Shown: positions 10,627 to 19,452 of the stretch, one piece after another | How positions within the stretch are numbered: position 1 is the first letter of the stretch | Layout of the letters: each line of letters starts with the position of its first letter | Assembly (NCBI RefSeq): GCF_963678635.1 | Contig: NW_026971032.1 | Location: 1-32,981 of the forward strand | Length of the DNA stretch: 32,981 nucleotides | Direction of reading: 5' to 3' | Source of the DNA: Symsagittifera roscoffensis | Lineage: Eukaryota; Xenacoelomorpha; Acoela; Convolutidae | The notes under the pieces: generated by a model | Told to the model about the DNA's origin: nothing | The model's database searches: none | The model's input: the letters and a program-made list of their open reading frames with translations, nothing else | Translations under genes and position numbers: made by a program

Positions 10627-10841
10627 TGTTGTGATTTACATCATGTTTTGCAATTACTGCAAAACATATTAGTTTAATTAACTGGTCACTCTGATATGAC
10701 CTTCATTGGCCATTCTCTCCGGCGGAGAGAATGATCTCTCATTGTTTTAATGTTTTAACTTACCGACTAATTCATCTTAATTCCATATTTTTTTTAATAG
10801 TTTTAATTTAGAATTAGCTACAACAAAGTAACATTTTATCA
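10627..10841 (+). repeat. 5' LTR (215 bp)
   Basis: Runs from TGTTGTGATTTACATC to AACATTTTATCA with the usual TG...CA ends. It matches 17219-17433 without gaps, with four substitutions (about 98% identity). It contains two perfect hairpins: 10-bp arms at 10643-10652/10658-10667 with a 5-base loop, and 11-bp arms of CATTCTCTCCG around a single base (10711-10733). No clear TATA box was found. Confidence 0.95.
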
Positions 10842-12007
10842 TGGCGCAGTCAACTAACGAATCTAACGTGAGAGGAATACCTCCTTTTTGGCAAAACCAT
10901 ACGGTAGACCCCCCATTCCATGGGAAGACTGGAGTGATCTATTTCAATTAGCTATAATTGCTAAGGAAAACATAGACATAGAAAACCTACTCAATCCGTT
11001 GGAGAGACAACACCCACAACCTCCAAGTTTGGAAAACTCGACGGACGGTGAAACAGATGCTCAAAGACGCTCGAGAATAGGAGAGAAACACTCAAGAACA
11101 AAGACGTTACGACGAAGAAGAAACAGCTTCGATAAAAACTGAAACCAAGAAATTTAACGGAATGCGAATAGAAGAAGCCGACAAAAAATTACGTTCAGTG
11201 TTATATCTAGCACTGGGAAACGAAGGAAAAAGGATCTTCGGACAAAAATTCACCAAGGTGAAAGTTTTACAAATTTCTTTTAAAGAATTCTGGGAGTTCC
11301 TAGCGATCGCTTTCGTAAGAAAGACAAATGTCACATTTGAACGACATAAACTGTTAAATAGAAAACAACGCGACAGAGAATCCCTCGAACAATTTTGGGG
11401 TGCTTTAGCTGAAATTGCAAAAAAGTGCGACATAACCGCAGGAGAAGAAGAGTGGATAAGAGATATTTTCATAAATAATATAAAAAACTACGACATCCAA
11501 AGGAAATTGTTAACAAAAACCCTCCCTCCACGTGAAGCATTAAATGTAGCACTCATAGACGAAAAAGGAATTCTAAATCACTTGAAGTTAACTAACAATT
11601 TTAAATCCAACGGATCATCCGTACACAAACCAAACAACCATTTTAACGCCAAAAGAGAACCAACCCTTACCATCGAAAGAAGTAACAACTGTATGAAGTG
11701 TGACGGATCATTCTCAAAAGGACACTTAGCAGTTTGCCCAGCAAAGGACACAACTTGTACTACTTGTAAATTCAAAGGGCATTTCACCAGACTTTGTAGA
11801 TCTCGTCGTAAAAATGTAAACATTGTAAATACTCAAATTGTAGATAATACAGATTTTAATCCGTCGGATATTCAGGATGTATATACTGACCACACGGATA
11901 GAGAATGTTGTGGCGTCATAAACGCATGGTCGGAATCTGGACAAAGCGAAAACGACGATTACTCTGTACTAAATGTAACTACGATTTTTGATAACGACGG
12001 AAAATAA
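10841..12007 (+). pseudogene. gag: gag of the gypsy element (frameshifted)
   Basis: The ATG at 10841-10843 uses the last base of the LTR, and the second to fourth codons lie in the PBS. This frame stops after about 36 codons, but the recognisable protein (PIPWEDWSDLFQLAIIAKENI) continues in another frame from about 10890 to 11075. It then returns to the original frame near 11080, so two compensating indels are likely. From 11080 the frame is open to TAA at 12005. The nucleocapsid part (11690-11797) has C-x2-C-x7-H-x3-C followed by a canonical C-x2-C-x4-H-x4-C knuckle. Gag assembles the particle and packages RNA. Pol follows in the same frame after the TAA, so the stop may be a mutation or may be a real gag terminator bypassed during translation. 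Confidence 0.85.
10842..10851 (+). other. Primer-binding site, serine-tRNA type
   Basis: TGGCGCAGTC directly abuts the LTR end with no spacer. These ten bases are those used by 17.6/297-type gypsy elements and are complementary to the 3' end of insect-type tRNA-Ser (GACTGCG plus CCA), from memory of those families. The match stops after ten bases. Confidence 0.75.
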
Positions 12008-13471
12008 TTGAAGAAATTACTGAACATTGGACTCGGAAAAAAAAACCAAGTAATTTTAAACCTTCAAGTGGATTCCGCTAGCCCGGTGAGCTTCCTCAAG
12101 AAAAACGTACTACACGAATTAAAGTTACGCGACCCTTACTTGAAAATTTATCCGGTGGATAAGACAACTAGAGACCTCTACTGTTGATTCACAGATAATG
12201 CCATAAACATCACTGGAAAGGTGAAGCTCCCGATATTTTCAAATGGTTGGTCAGACAACGACTGTCAATTCTTCCTAACCGAAGGACACGAGAGAAATAT
12301 CTTAGGAAACGACAACCTTCCAAAAGTGGGGATAGAAGTCTCTCAGAAACACTTTCCACATTTCCAGACTAACAAACAGTGTAAGTCAATAAATTCCATC
12401 TGTCAAACAAACCAAGATAGGGAAACTCTAAATATATCAAAATCATTCAAAAATTTATTCCTTCGGATCGGAAAAATTAAAAATCAGACGAAAATCACCC
12501 ATTTTCACGAACCCTTAAAACCAATGCAACTAAAGGGAAGACGAGTCCCCCTTCACTTACTGGACGCTGTAAAGACAGAACTCAATAGACTAAAAGCAGA
12601 GGGAAATATTAAAAAATTAGAAAATTGCAATGAATACAGATTTATTAGCCCAATAGTCATTACTTTTAAAAAAGACAAATCCATCAAGTTAGCCTTAGAT
12701 TCCAAGTTCATAAACAAACAGATTTACAAGAACAAATATCAAATGCCAAATTTTCACGAATTGGTAGACAATGTCGCGGCTCAAATTACTAATGATTCCG
12801 TTGGAGAAGTGTGGTTTACTAACTTAGACTTAAAAAATGCGTACAGCCAATTAGCACTGGATAAATTTACTAGCAACCAATGTAACTTCAGTATCGTGGG
12901 CGGTGATATTACGGGTACCTACCAATTCTTAACTGGTTTTTACGGCCTAGGGGATATGCCTAACGAATTTCAAAGAGTAATGGACTCTACGTTAGGTTCA
13001 ATCCCATTTACTAACTGTTACTTAGACGACATTTTAATCTCTTCCAAAGGAACAATCTTTGACCACAAGAATTTTGTGTTAAAAATTTTATCTACCCTCG
13101 ACGAATATAACTTCGCTGTAAAATGGTCAAAATGTAAACTCTTTCAAAAAGCAATAAAATGGTTGGGATTCAAAATCTCTAAATCAGGAATTACCCCGTT
13201 ATTCGACAAATCGAAAGCCATAAAAGATTTACCTATTCCGAAGAATTTGAAAGAACTACGATCATTTTTTGGTTCTACAAACCAATACATTAAATTCGTC
13301 CCAAATTTAGCATCCTTAGGATGCCCACTCCGACCGCTTCTAAATAAAAAATCAATATTCCAATGGAATGACGACCATACCAAAGCTTTTGAAAAAATTA
13401 AAGAAGAAATCGTAAACCTAACGGAGAATACCCATTTCGACGTAAAACGCAAAACTAGAATAAAAAACTGA
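12008..13471 (+). pseudogene. pol: Protease and reverse transcriptase of the gypsy element
   Basis: In the same frame as the end of gag. The protease comes first, with the active-site motif LQVDSASPVSF (GAT at 12071-12073; D-S-A instead of the commoner D-T-G or D-S-G). An in-frame TGA at 12184-12186 breaks it. The frame then stays open for more than 420 codons through the reverse transcriptase: fingers segment RFISPIVITF, catalytic aspartate in FTNLDLKNAYSQL, a GLGDMPNEFQRVM block (most gypsy elements have G-L-x-x-A-P-x-x-F-Q), and the YLDD box at 13019-13030. The connection segment includes LRSFFGSTNQYIKFVPNLA. The frame ends at a TGA where an A-run at 13462-13467 has changed length, since RNase H continues in the next frame. 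Confidence 0.9.
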
Positions 13472-14019
13472 CGCGTCACATAATGGACTCGGAGCTTCGC
13501 TCGAACAACTCCACGGGAACGATTGGAAAACAATCTCATTTGCTTCACGCTTTTTAAACCCACGCGAGTCTAAATATTCTACGAACGAGCTCGAACTACT
13601 AGGGGTTGTATGGTCTGTCGAACATTATAAGAACTACCTTTACGGATCAGATTTCGAAGTAATTACCGATCGCAAAGCTTTATTATCTGCCCTATCACCA
13701 AACCACGGAAACAAAACACAGTAGACTAACAAGATGGGTAGACAGATTATTACCTTTTAATTTCACAATCAAACATATGGCAGGAAAAGACATGGGTTTC
13801 ACTGACCTTATTTCTATAACTCTATCCGGAAAAGCTCTACCAATATCACATTACGACGAGGAATTCGTAGTAGCAAATATTAACAAGATTAATAAATCAT
13901 TAAATCCGTCGGAGAAAATAAGAACTACCTGCTCAGCCATTGGTTCTAATCTGGAAAATTCCGATTACGCTTTATTACGTAATTACCTAATAGCAGCAGT
14001 ACTAAAACTTATTAACTAG
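13467..14019 (+). pseudogene. pol: RNase H of the gypsy element
   Basis: Starts in a new frame with TDASHNGLGASLEQ (first RNase H aspartate), then SRFLNPRESKYSTNELELLG (glutamate) and VITDRKALLSAL (second aspartate). A stop at 13722-13724 coincides with another frame change. LTRWVDRLLPFNFTIKHMAGK then follows in the third frame and runs to TAG at 14017. The motifs and order are those of gypsy RNase H. The C-terminal portion is followed by an AT-rich connector to integrase that is poorly conserved. Confidence 0.85.
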
Positions 14020-14264
14020 TCTTTTCCAATTTGTTCATTTAATCACAAAAGAACAGAGTTTTGTACCTCAAATTGCATTCCAACGGATTATTCCAATACA
14101 AATACATTAATTATTTCCATTTCTAACTCCGCATTTCTTTATTTTTAAATCTTTAATCATAGTTTCATTAATTCACCTGTAGATAAAAAAATTGTAGATA
14201 CTGTTAATATGAATAATAAGAATATTGTAATTAATACACCACCACTTCCGGTTTTTCTTTAGAT

Positions 14265-15575
14265 TTAGATTTCCAGCTCTTACCAGATCATGCTAATCTC
14301 GTTAAAAAATACCGTGAAAATTTGAAGTTGCCGGATCGACCTTTGGATTTCAATATTTTATTTAACGCCAAATTAGTAGCTCTCTTGACTGAAGACGACC
14401 CCATGTTAAGTCCAATATTTTATTTAACGCCAAATTAGTAGCTCTCTTGACTGAAGACGACCCCATGTTAAGTTCAAGCACTTCAAAATAAGGTGGAGAA
14501 GATTAATGCAGATTCTCCGTATTTCAAACATTTCACCCGCGACCTACACGAATCCGACGGATTACTCTACATGGACGGCAAACTCGTTATTCCATTTACT
14601 TTACGAAACGCGATGATGAAGACCCTTCACGAAACACATCCAGGTCAATTCGGAATGAAATATTTGGCCCAATACATCTGGTGGCCCCATATTAATAGAC
14701 AAATTTACTTTCACGGAATAAATTGCTCAGAGTGTACATCGGCGGGTAAGAATTTGAAAACTGTTATCCCTAATTCACAAATTAGTGAACTTCCTCCAAT
14801 ATCGGAACCAAACGAAGAACTTAATTTAGATTTCGCTGGTCCTTTGGATTCTTATTGGGGGGCAAATAAATACATTTTACTTTGCATTGACAGATTTTCT
14901 AAATTTCCGTCGGCAAAAATTACATCGTCTCCTTCTTCAAAAACAGTTATAGAGTTTTTACAAGACTACATATTCTTACACGGAATACCTTATTCTATAA
15001 GGGTAGATCATGCTACTTGCTTTACAAGCCAAGACTTTAAATTATTCTGCGATTCCAACAACATCAAAATAATCTTTTGTACAGTAGGCGACCATCGTTT
15101 CAACGGATTAGTCGAAAAATTAGTACACACTGTGAAAGTCAAACTACTGGCTATTTCAAAAGAACATCATAAATGAACACTGCAAAATGCCGTTTCAAAA
15201 ATCATCTGGAATTTACGCTCTACCTATCAATCAAAAATTAAATGTTCACCCTTCGAGATTCACTATAACAGAAAACCAAATACTATTTGGAAACAATTAG
15301 CTTCTGGTAAACCCTCCTTTGGAATTTTAGACAAAGAGAAATCAATACTGTCTAAGGAACGCGCTAAGGATTGGAACGCGGATGATAGACTAGAGGACGG
15401 CTACAAGGACGATTTGATAGCCAAGAAGAACCAAAACTCGACTGAAAAAGGCTACGACACAGACTATGCTTCATCCTCGAAAATCACCTCCAATAGACTA
15501 CCAATCAAAAGTCCATTCAAAGGTAAAATCCTTCGAAAATCTAACGGTAACATAAACCGAGACTGTTTCTATTAG
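14265..15575 (+). pseudogene. pol: Integrase of the gypsy element
   Basis: The frame opens near 14265, is disrupted by a 62-bp tandem duplication (14351-14474), and is then open from about 14490 to 15173. The N-terminal zinc finger is LHETHPGQFGMKYLAQ through CSEC (HHCC type). The catalytic core has D at 14829-14831, D at 15006-15008 and E at 15114-15116, giving the D-x35-E spacing of integrases. The surroundings of the second aspartate (RVDHATCFTS) depart from the common R-T-D-N-G form. A TGA at 15174 and a TAG at 15573 interrupt the same frame, beyond which SPFEIHYNRKPNT and the ERAKDWNADDR region continue. Integrase inserts the cDNA into the genome. Confidence 0.88.
14351..14474 (+). repeat. 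62-bp tandem duplication inside pol
   Basis: Two nearly identical 62-base units beginning CAATATTTTATTTAACGCC start at 14351 and 14413. Since 62 is not divisible by three, the duplication shifts the frame just ahead of the integrase domain and creates an in-frame TAG in the second unit. Confidence 0.92.
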
Positions 15576-16736
15576 GAACTAAATAAAAGAATTATAAATT
15601 CATCCACTTCGACAGTAGAATTATCCGACGGAAAAATAATACAAAAATCCGACATTGCGATTCCTATTTCTACCTCAAATAAAATCAGAACTTTTAAAGG
15701 AAACATTTCATTCCCGTATTTTCCTAATGCTAATGTTGAAGTAGGTCAGAAACAGGAAGGCCCAACACGGAAACCAAGATCAAAAAAGCCAACCAAAAAA
15801 ATGACCAGACAGTTGGATCCGACCCCATCCGACAACTTAACTAGGACACGCATATCAGGGTCATCACACAAATCTACAAGAAGACAAACACGCCACTCAA
15901 AGAAGTCTTCAACTCCTCCAGTTTACCTTGCTTCGGATGAATCTATGCTAATTCCTTCGGTTATTTCGGATACTAGCGAATGGGAATGGATAGCGGGCGG
16001 TTTCCCTTGTAGAGACGTAGCCAGAGAACGCTTTATTTCAGACTCAAATACACCTCACCTCTCAATCGAAAATAATTCTAATTCCGCTGTAACAAATCCT
16101 GAAATAAAATCTGAGATTTTAGAAAACGACATTGACCCTAACAGAGAACAACCTATGGACCAATCTTACGAGTGCCCAATAATTATAATACCCGCTTGCC
16201 GAACACCTAGTACTGCGAAACAGAGAACCATGAACCAGGGAGGGGACAAAGACACCATCGAACAACAGGACCTGCAAGACGAGTGTAATCCAACGGATAA
16301 CAACTCAGTTACAGATTTCCCGGTGTACGAGATAAGCGACTCAACTGACGAGTGCACTGTACCTCCCAATCCTACTATCATATCCGGTAAAATTCCTCCT
16401 ACCATCCGCCGTTCTAGTAGAAATGTCGGCCCACCAAAATTTTATGGCAAACGTTATTTTATTGATGCCGTAGAGAACGTTCAAGAAGCCTCCGGTTCGG
16501 CGGCCGATCCTATCGTGATTGAAATTGAGGAATCACACGAGACCAACAACAAGACGACTCCGGCGGAGTTAATTGTCCTAAACTCAAGTCCAACATCTTC
16601 AGACCAAATGTCAACCTCATCAACTGACGAATCGCTGAGGATGGAATTAGAAAATGTTGGAGATCATTCTGATCTAGACAGCGAACTTTTTAATAACGAA
16701 CTTGAAAACTTTCTAAATGATTATAAAACTTCGTAA
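15576..16736 (+). pseudogene. C-terminal Pol extension or third ORF of the gypsy element
   Basis: Same frame as integrase and open from after the TAG at 15573 to TAA at 16734. The first ATG is at 15801, giving 311 codons. The protein is Ser/Thr/Asp/Glu-rich and probably disordered, without a signal peptide or membrane segment. Near its end, IRRSSRNVGPPKFYGKRYF resembles the basic tails found at the C-terminus of some gypsy integrases, so I favour a Pol tail cut off by the TAG over a separate gene. No chromodomain was recognised. Confidence 0.6.
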
Positions 16737-17218
16737 ACATTTTGCTTTACCCTAATTCTGTTATATTGGCATATCAAAGAGCACAGATTACCCTATAAAC
16801 CGGTGCTAATCTTCAGGTATCAAAATGTTCATCAGTAAACTTGAGTACTCCATCAAACAATCCTTCGGATAAACCATCAGTAAAGGAAAACATCATCTGG
16901 TGCCCTTATAATTTCTCTAAGCCGACTTCCCTCTAGTGTGTGTATCGCAAATCAATGATCCACCCATAAAACTTGGCGACAACTTCTTCGCATTCTAACT
17001 TCTTAACCCAGCCCTTATCCGTCGGAATCCGGATAATCATTTCTCACAGTTATAGTTGTTGAATTTAATCCCATAGAGGCGCTTCAGTTAGTGTCAGTTC
17101 CTTATTTACGGCGCTTAATTTTTTCTTTTCCTCGTCCTTAAAGGGGGAGAAAGGAGTCAGACTTAGTTAGTCATTGTGCTTTATTCGTAATTTAAAATTT
17201 TTTTCCTGCTTAGGGGAA
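16737..17218 (+). other. Untranslated 3' region of the gypsy element
   Basis: Non-coding sequence between the last pol stop and the 3' LTR. A strong purine run, AAAGGGGGAGAAAGGAG, lies at 17140-17156. A shorter one, AGGGGAA (17212-17218), touches the LTR and is the candidate polypurine tract that primes plus-strand DNA. Confidence 0.6.
17212..17218 (+). other. Candidate polypurine tract
   Basis: AGGGGAA lies directly before the TG of the 3' LTR, the position required for a polypurine tract, although it is short. Confidence 0.55.
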
Positions 17219-17433
17219 TGTTGTGATTTACATCATGTTTTGCAATTACTGCAAAACATATTAGTTTAATTAACTGGTCACTCTGATATGACTTTCATTG
17301 GCCATTCTCTCCGGCGGAGAGAATGATCTCTCATTGTTTTAATGTTTTAACTTACCGACTAATTCATCATAACTCCATATTCTTTTTAATAGTTTTAATT
17401 TAGAATTAGCTACAACAAAGTAACATTTTATCA
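17219..17433 (+). repeat. 3' LTR (215 bp)
   Basis: Matches the 5' LTR with four substitutions and no gaps. The differences include CCTTC/CTTTC and CATCTTAATTCC/CATCATAACTCC. It ends TTTTATCA and is followed by GCTGT. Confidence 0.95.
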
Positions 17434-17438
17434 GCTGT
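17434..17438 (+). repeat. Right 5-bp target-site duplication of the gypsy element
   Basis: GCTGT, identical to 10622-10626. Confidence 0.9.
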
Positions 17439-17720
17439 CCTGAATTTTTGTTTTTCAATATCGGCTGGATCGGGAAAATGACTGTGTTCATTTATGATAG
17501 TGACGTTATCTTGGAAAGTGCGCACACGGCCATTGCATTTAGATAAAACACACCGCCACGAAATTGAGGTGTCTGTTAGAATCCGATGTTTGAAGTATGC
17601 GTATGCATCATAAACTAGCATTTCGTTGTTTTTATTTGTCATAAGAATTTCCATTGTCAACATGAACTCGAGAGCAATAACAATGAAATTATGATTTCTT
17701 GTGTCTACGTTTGGCAACAT
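17434..17720 (-). pseudogene. FLYWCH/MULE gene, 5' half (FLYWCH zinc finger)
   Basis: Minus-strand frame from ATG at 17720-17718, with a stop four codons upstream. The FLYWCH finger runs from about residue 25 to 90: MLVYDAYAYFK, then WRCVLSKCNGRVR with C-x4-C, then EHSHFPDP with H-x-H. It ends in the KQKFRT spacer helix exactly at the GCTGT target site. FLYWCH fingers bind DNA and are often fused to MULE transposases in invertebrates. The gene continues in phase at 10621. The start may lie in an upstream exon, but no splice evidence was found. Confidence 0.75.
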
Positions 17721-17905
17721 TATCAATCAAGCAATAATTGTGTAGGTATGTGTAAATGATTTGAGTCCTGTGTTAATTTCGTCTCTAATATGCTGCGCGA
17801 AGTAATTTCTGGTCTAATTGCTCAGTTGTGTGGCCTTATCGCCTTATCCTTCCTATTGAGAGCTTATCAAATTAATCCGGTCATTAACTAGTGTGGCAAT
17901 AGCCT

Positions 17906-18014
17906 GGACAATTTTGGGGCAATTTTGTCTGAGAACCAAATGTCTTGGACACTTTTTGCATTTTGGACTGTTTTTGCCGGGACATAAATGTCTGGGACAT
18001 AAATGTCCTGACAC
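17906..18014 (-). repeat. Right terminal inverted repeat of the MULE-like element
   Basis: Its reverse complement begins GTGTCAGGACATTTATGTCCC and continues through ACAGTCCAAAATG and CAGACAAAATTGCC, collinear with 9557-9662. Confidence 0.8.
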
Positions 18015-18024
18015 GCGGGTAGCT
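18015..18024 (+). repeat. Right 10-bp target-site duplication of the MULE-like element
   Basis: GCGGGTAGCT, an exact direct repeat of 9547-9556. Confidence 0.8.
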
Positions 18025-18277
18025 ACCTACACTGCCAGTCAAATTCTTGGTCATCGCTTAGAACACTTTTTACCAAAACGAAAATTGTTTTCATACAAAT
18101 TGTCCTGACTATTTTCCTGTTGTTATGTCTATGCTCTCACAATTAATCATCTATCGGAAGCAAAAAAAAACACATGGCAAAACGAAGCAAAGCAGAAAAC
18201 GAAGGAGTTGATTCACTCATGGTACTCAAAACTTTTGAGACTTTTAGGTTCTGTACACTCTGTTAGACACGTTCACC

Positions 18278-18311
18278 ATGGCGGCAGTCAATGTAGATAA
18301 AATTGCGGTAG
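18278..18311 (+). CDS. Possible small spliced gene, exon 1
   Basis: An ATG in a strong initiation context (TTCACCATGG) opens MAAVNVDKIAV. The proposed donor GTAAAA at 18312 leaves one base of the next codon, the phase that the acceptor at 18489 needs. A better-looking donor, GTAGGT at 18308, would give an immediate stop after splicing. Unspliced, the frame ends after 34 codons. The function is unknown. It starts about 250 bases beyond the MULE target duplication, on the opposite strand from the MULE gene. Confidence 0.3.
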
Positions 18312-18489
18312 GTAAAAAGTCAACGTTAACGAAGAAAGTAAACAAACTGACCTCCAATTGCAAAGAAGTTAGATGTCAGTAAAAACTTGTGATAGCATTG
18401 TGTATTCATAAAGTTTGGACCATGTTTGAGCTTTTTGTTCAATGTCTGCATTATTAAAGAAATTTTTGTATGGATTTTTTTTATTTTAG

Positions 18490-18611
18490 ACAGAAAACAA
18501 ACGCCCAACAAAGACCAACTAACGCCCAAAGAACGCATAACGAACGCGCATTTAAGAGCACACTACCAACAAACTGCCAAGAGAGCCTTTTCTTGCCCAC
18601 TAGTTGAATGA
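18490..18611 (+). CDS. Possible small spliced gene, exon 2
   Basis: Follows a clear acceptor (TTTTTTTTATTTTAG). The frame reads DRKQTPNKDQLTPKERI and ends at TGA 18609-18611. Its less AT-rich composition against a very AT-rich intron (178 bases) supports an exon. An AATAAA signal follows 97 bases after the stop. The joined product would be about 51 residues, basic, with no domain I recognise. It could also be a fragment of a larger or decayed gene. Confidence 0.3.
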
Positions 18612-18707
18612 GCTGAAATTTCATAGCGCTCTGTTTAAAAAATTCGAAGGCTGAAAAAAAATAACTTAAGCATCTCCTGCCTTTAACCGATTTCGGGATG
18701 CGCGGAT

Positions 18708-18713
18708 AATAAA
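18708..18713 (+). promoter_or_regulatory. Candidate poly(A) signal AATAAA
   Basis: Consensus hexamer in a suitable position downstream of the stop at 18611. Confidence 0.3.
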
Positions 18714-18730
18714 GCAAATATCCATTTTAT

Positions 18731-19323
18731 GAAAATTGGCCCATGGAAAATTGCTTTTTGTTATGTCATGTCATATCACGTCTTATCATTGTTCGTCTGT
18801 TTTTTTTTGGTATTTTGAAAAACTGCTGCTAAGCTACTCATTCAAACTGAACTATTTATCAACTTTGCTGACAAAATTAATCAATTTTAGTTATTTTCCA
18901 CGCGGTTTTGATTGCAGAGTTTCTAAATTTATGAGTATAATCAGCCTCGGTGGTAACTTTTGCCTCAGAAAAATAATGATTAATACTTGTTTTATGTAGA
19001 ACCAACTAAAATATCGTGTTGGAAAGCCGCTTGTCTTTGAAATTGAATCTTGAAAGTATTTATGGCCCCTGTTGACAATTTATGACAGAATGACAACTAA
19101 GGTTCCGACCATTTTTTTTCAACAGGGCTGTCGTACAACGAATTCAGATTGTACGAGGAAAACAAACTGATTCATAGAATTTGAAGATTTCTATTTAAGT
19201 TTGCCTCGTTTTTAGGTAATGCTTTTCGAAAATTAACTACACCTATTTTTCGCCTTATTTTTTTGTTTCGCTTTGTTTTGTTTTGTTTTAAAAAGCAACA
19301 TGATTTTCTTCCATCTTGTCGAA
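18731..19323. other. No gene seen; 3' flank of the TPR/J-like gene
   Basis: AT-rich sequence holding the presumed 3' UTR of the minus-strand gene just to its right. No consensus AATAAA was seen close to that stop; a weaker AATAAG variant lies near 19255 on the minus strand. Confidence 0.4.
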
Positions 19324-19452
19324 TCAGCCCAGTTTGAGGAGATTCAGAAATTCGTTCAGAAACACTGATATTTGTTCGCAGGTGAAGTACCACAGTCTGT
19401 CATCTTTTGGCTGCTTATCCGGATGGTATATCTGCTGTGACTTCAGGATAAT
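19324..19452 (-). CDS. TPR/J-domain-like protein, exon 3 (C-terminus)
   Basis: The exon follows the acceptor GATCTGTTCAG and gives 42 residues plus TGA (19326-19324). It begins in phase 0, as the end of exon 2 requires. It encodes IILKSQQIYHPDKQPKDDRL and ends in a helical segment, FTCEQISVFLNEFLNLL. The HPD tripeptide (residues 425-427 of the spliced product) is the signature loop through which J-proteins stimulate Hsp70. Placing HPDK after a YPP segment and before a C-E-x-I helix is, from memory, a pattern of TPR proteins with a degenerate J-domain found in marine invertebrates. The phase match and the HPD make this the true end of the gene, with no competing exon. Confidence 0.8.
   Translation of the reverse strand: MILKSQQIYHPDKQPKDDRLWYFTCEQISVFLNEFLNLLKLG

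Larger units (their letters stand above)
10627..17433 (+). mobile_element. Ty3/gypsy LTR retrotransposon (6807 bp)
   Basis: Complete from LTR to LTR with a GCTGT target duplication, a serine-tRNA-type PBS directly after the 5' LTR, gag with two zinc-knuckle-like motifs, then protease, reverse transcriptase, RNase H and integrase in the Ty3/gypsy order. I found no envelope-like ORF with a signal peptide or transmembrane segment. LTR divergence of 4/215 points to a fairly recent insertion, yet the coding part has at least four frame changes and five internal stops, so this copy is dead. RT (YLDD) and integrase (D, D-35-E) residues are still in place. It sits inside the FLYWCH gene of the surrounding MULE. 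Confidence 0.95.
9557..18014 (-). mobile_element. MULE-like (Mutator superfamily) FLYWCH DNA transposon, split by an LTR retrotransposon
   Basis: The boundaries are set by the two inverted repeats and the 10-bp GCGGGTAGCT duplication outside them. Without the retrotransposon and one GCTGT copy the element is about 1.65 kb. It carries one minus-strand gene, with a FLYWCH zinc finger in its first half (17720-17434) and the C-terminal RTNKAVEGW segment of MULE-type transposases in its second (10621-10219). The central catalytic DDE domain, usually some 200 residues, is missing between them, so the element was probably already non-autonomous before the retrotransposon landed. A tRNA-like sequence lies inside its left flank (9831-9900). 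Confidence 0.8.

Noticed and set aside
11107-13563. Minus-strand frames opposite gag and pol (for example 121 and 139 codons)
   Set aside because: Shadows of the plus-strand retrotransposon genes.
15801-16736. Envelope gene of the gypsy element
   Set aside because: No signal peptide, cysteine pattern, furin-like site or membrane segment; it is in the integrase frame and ends in a basic tail typical of Pol.
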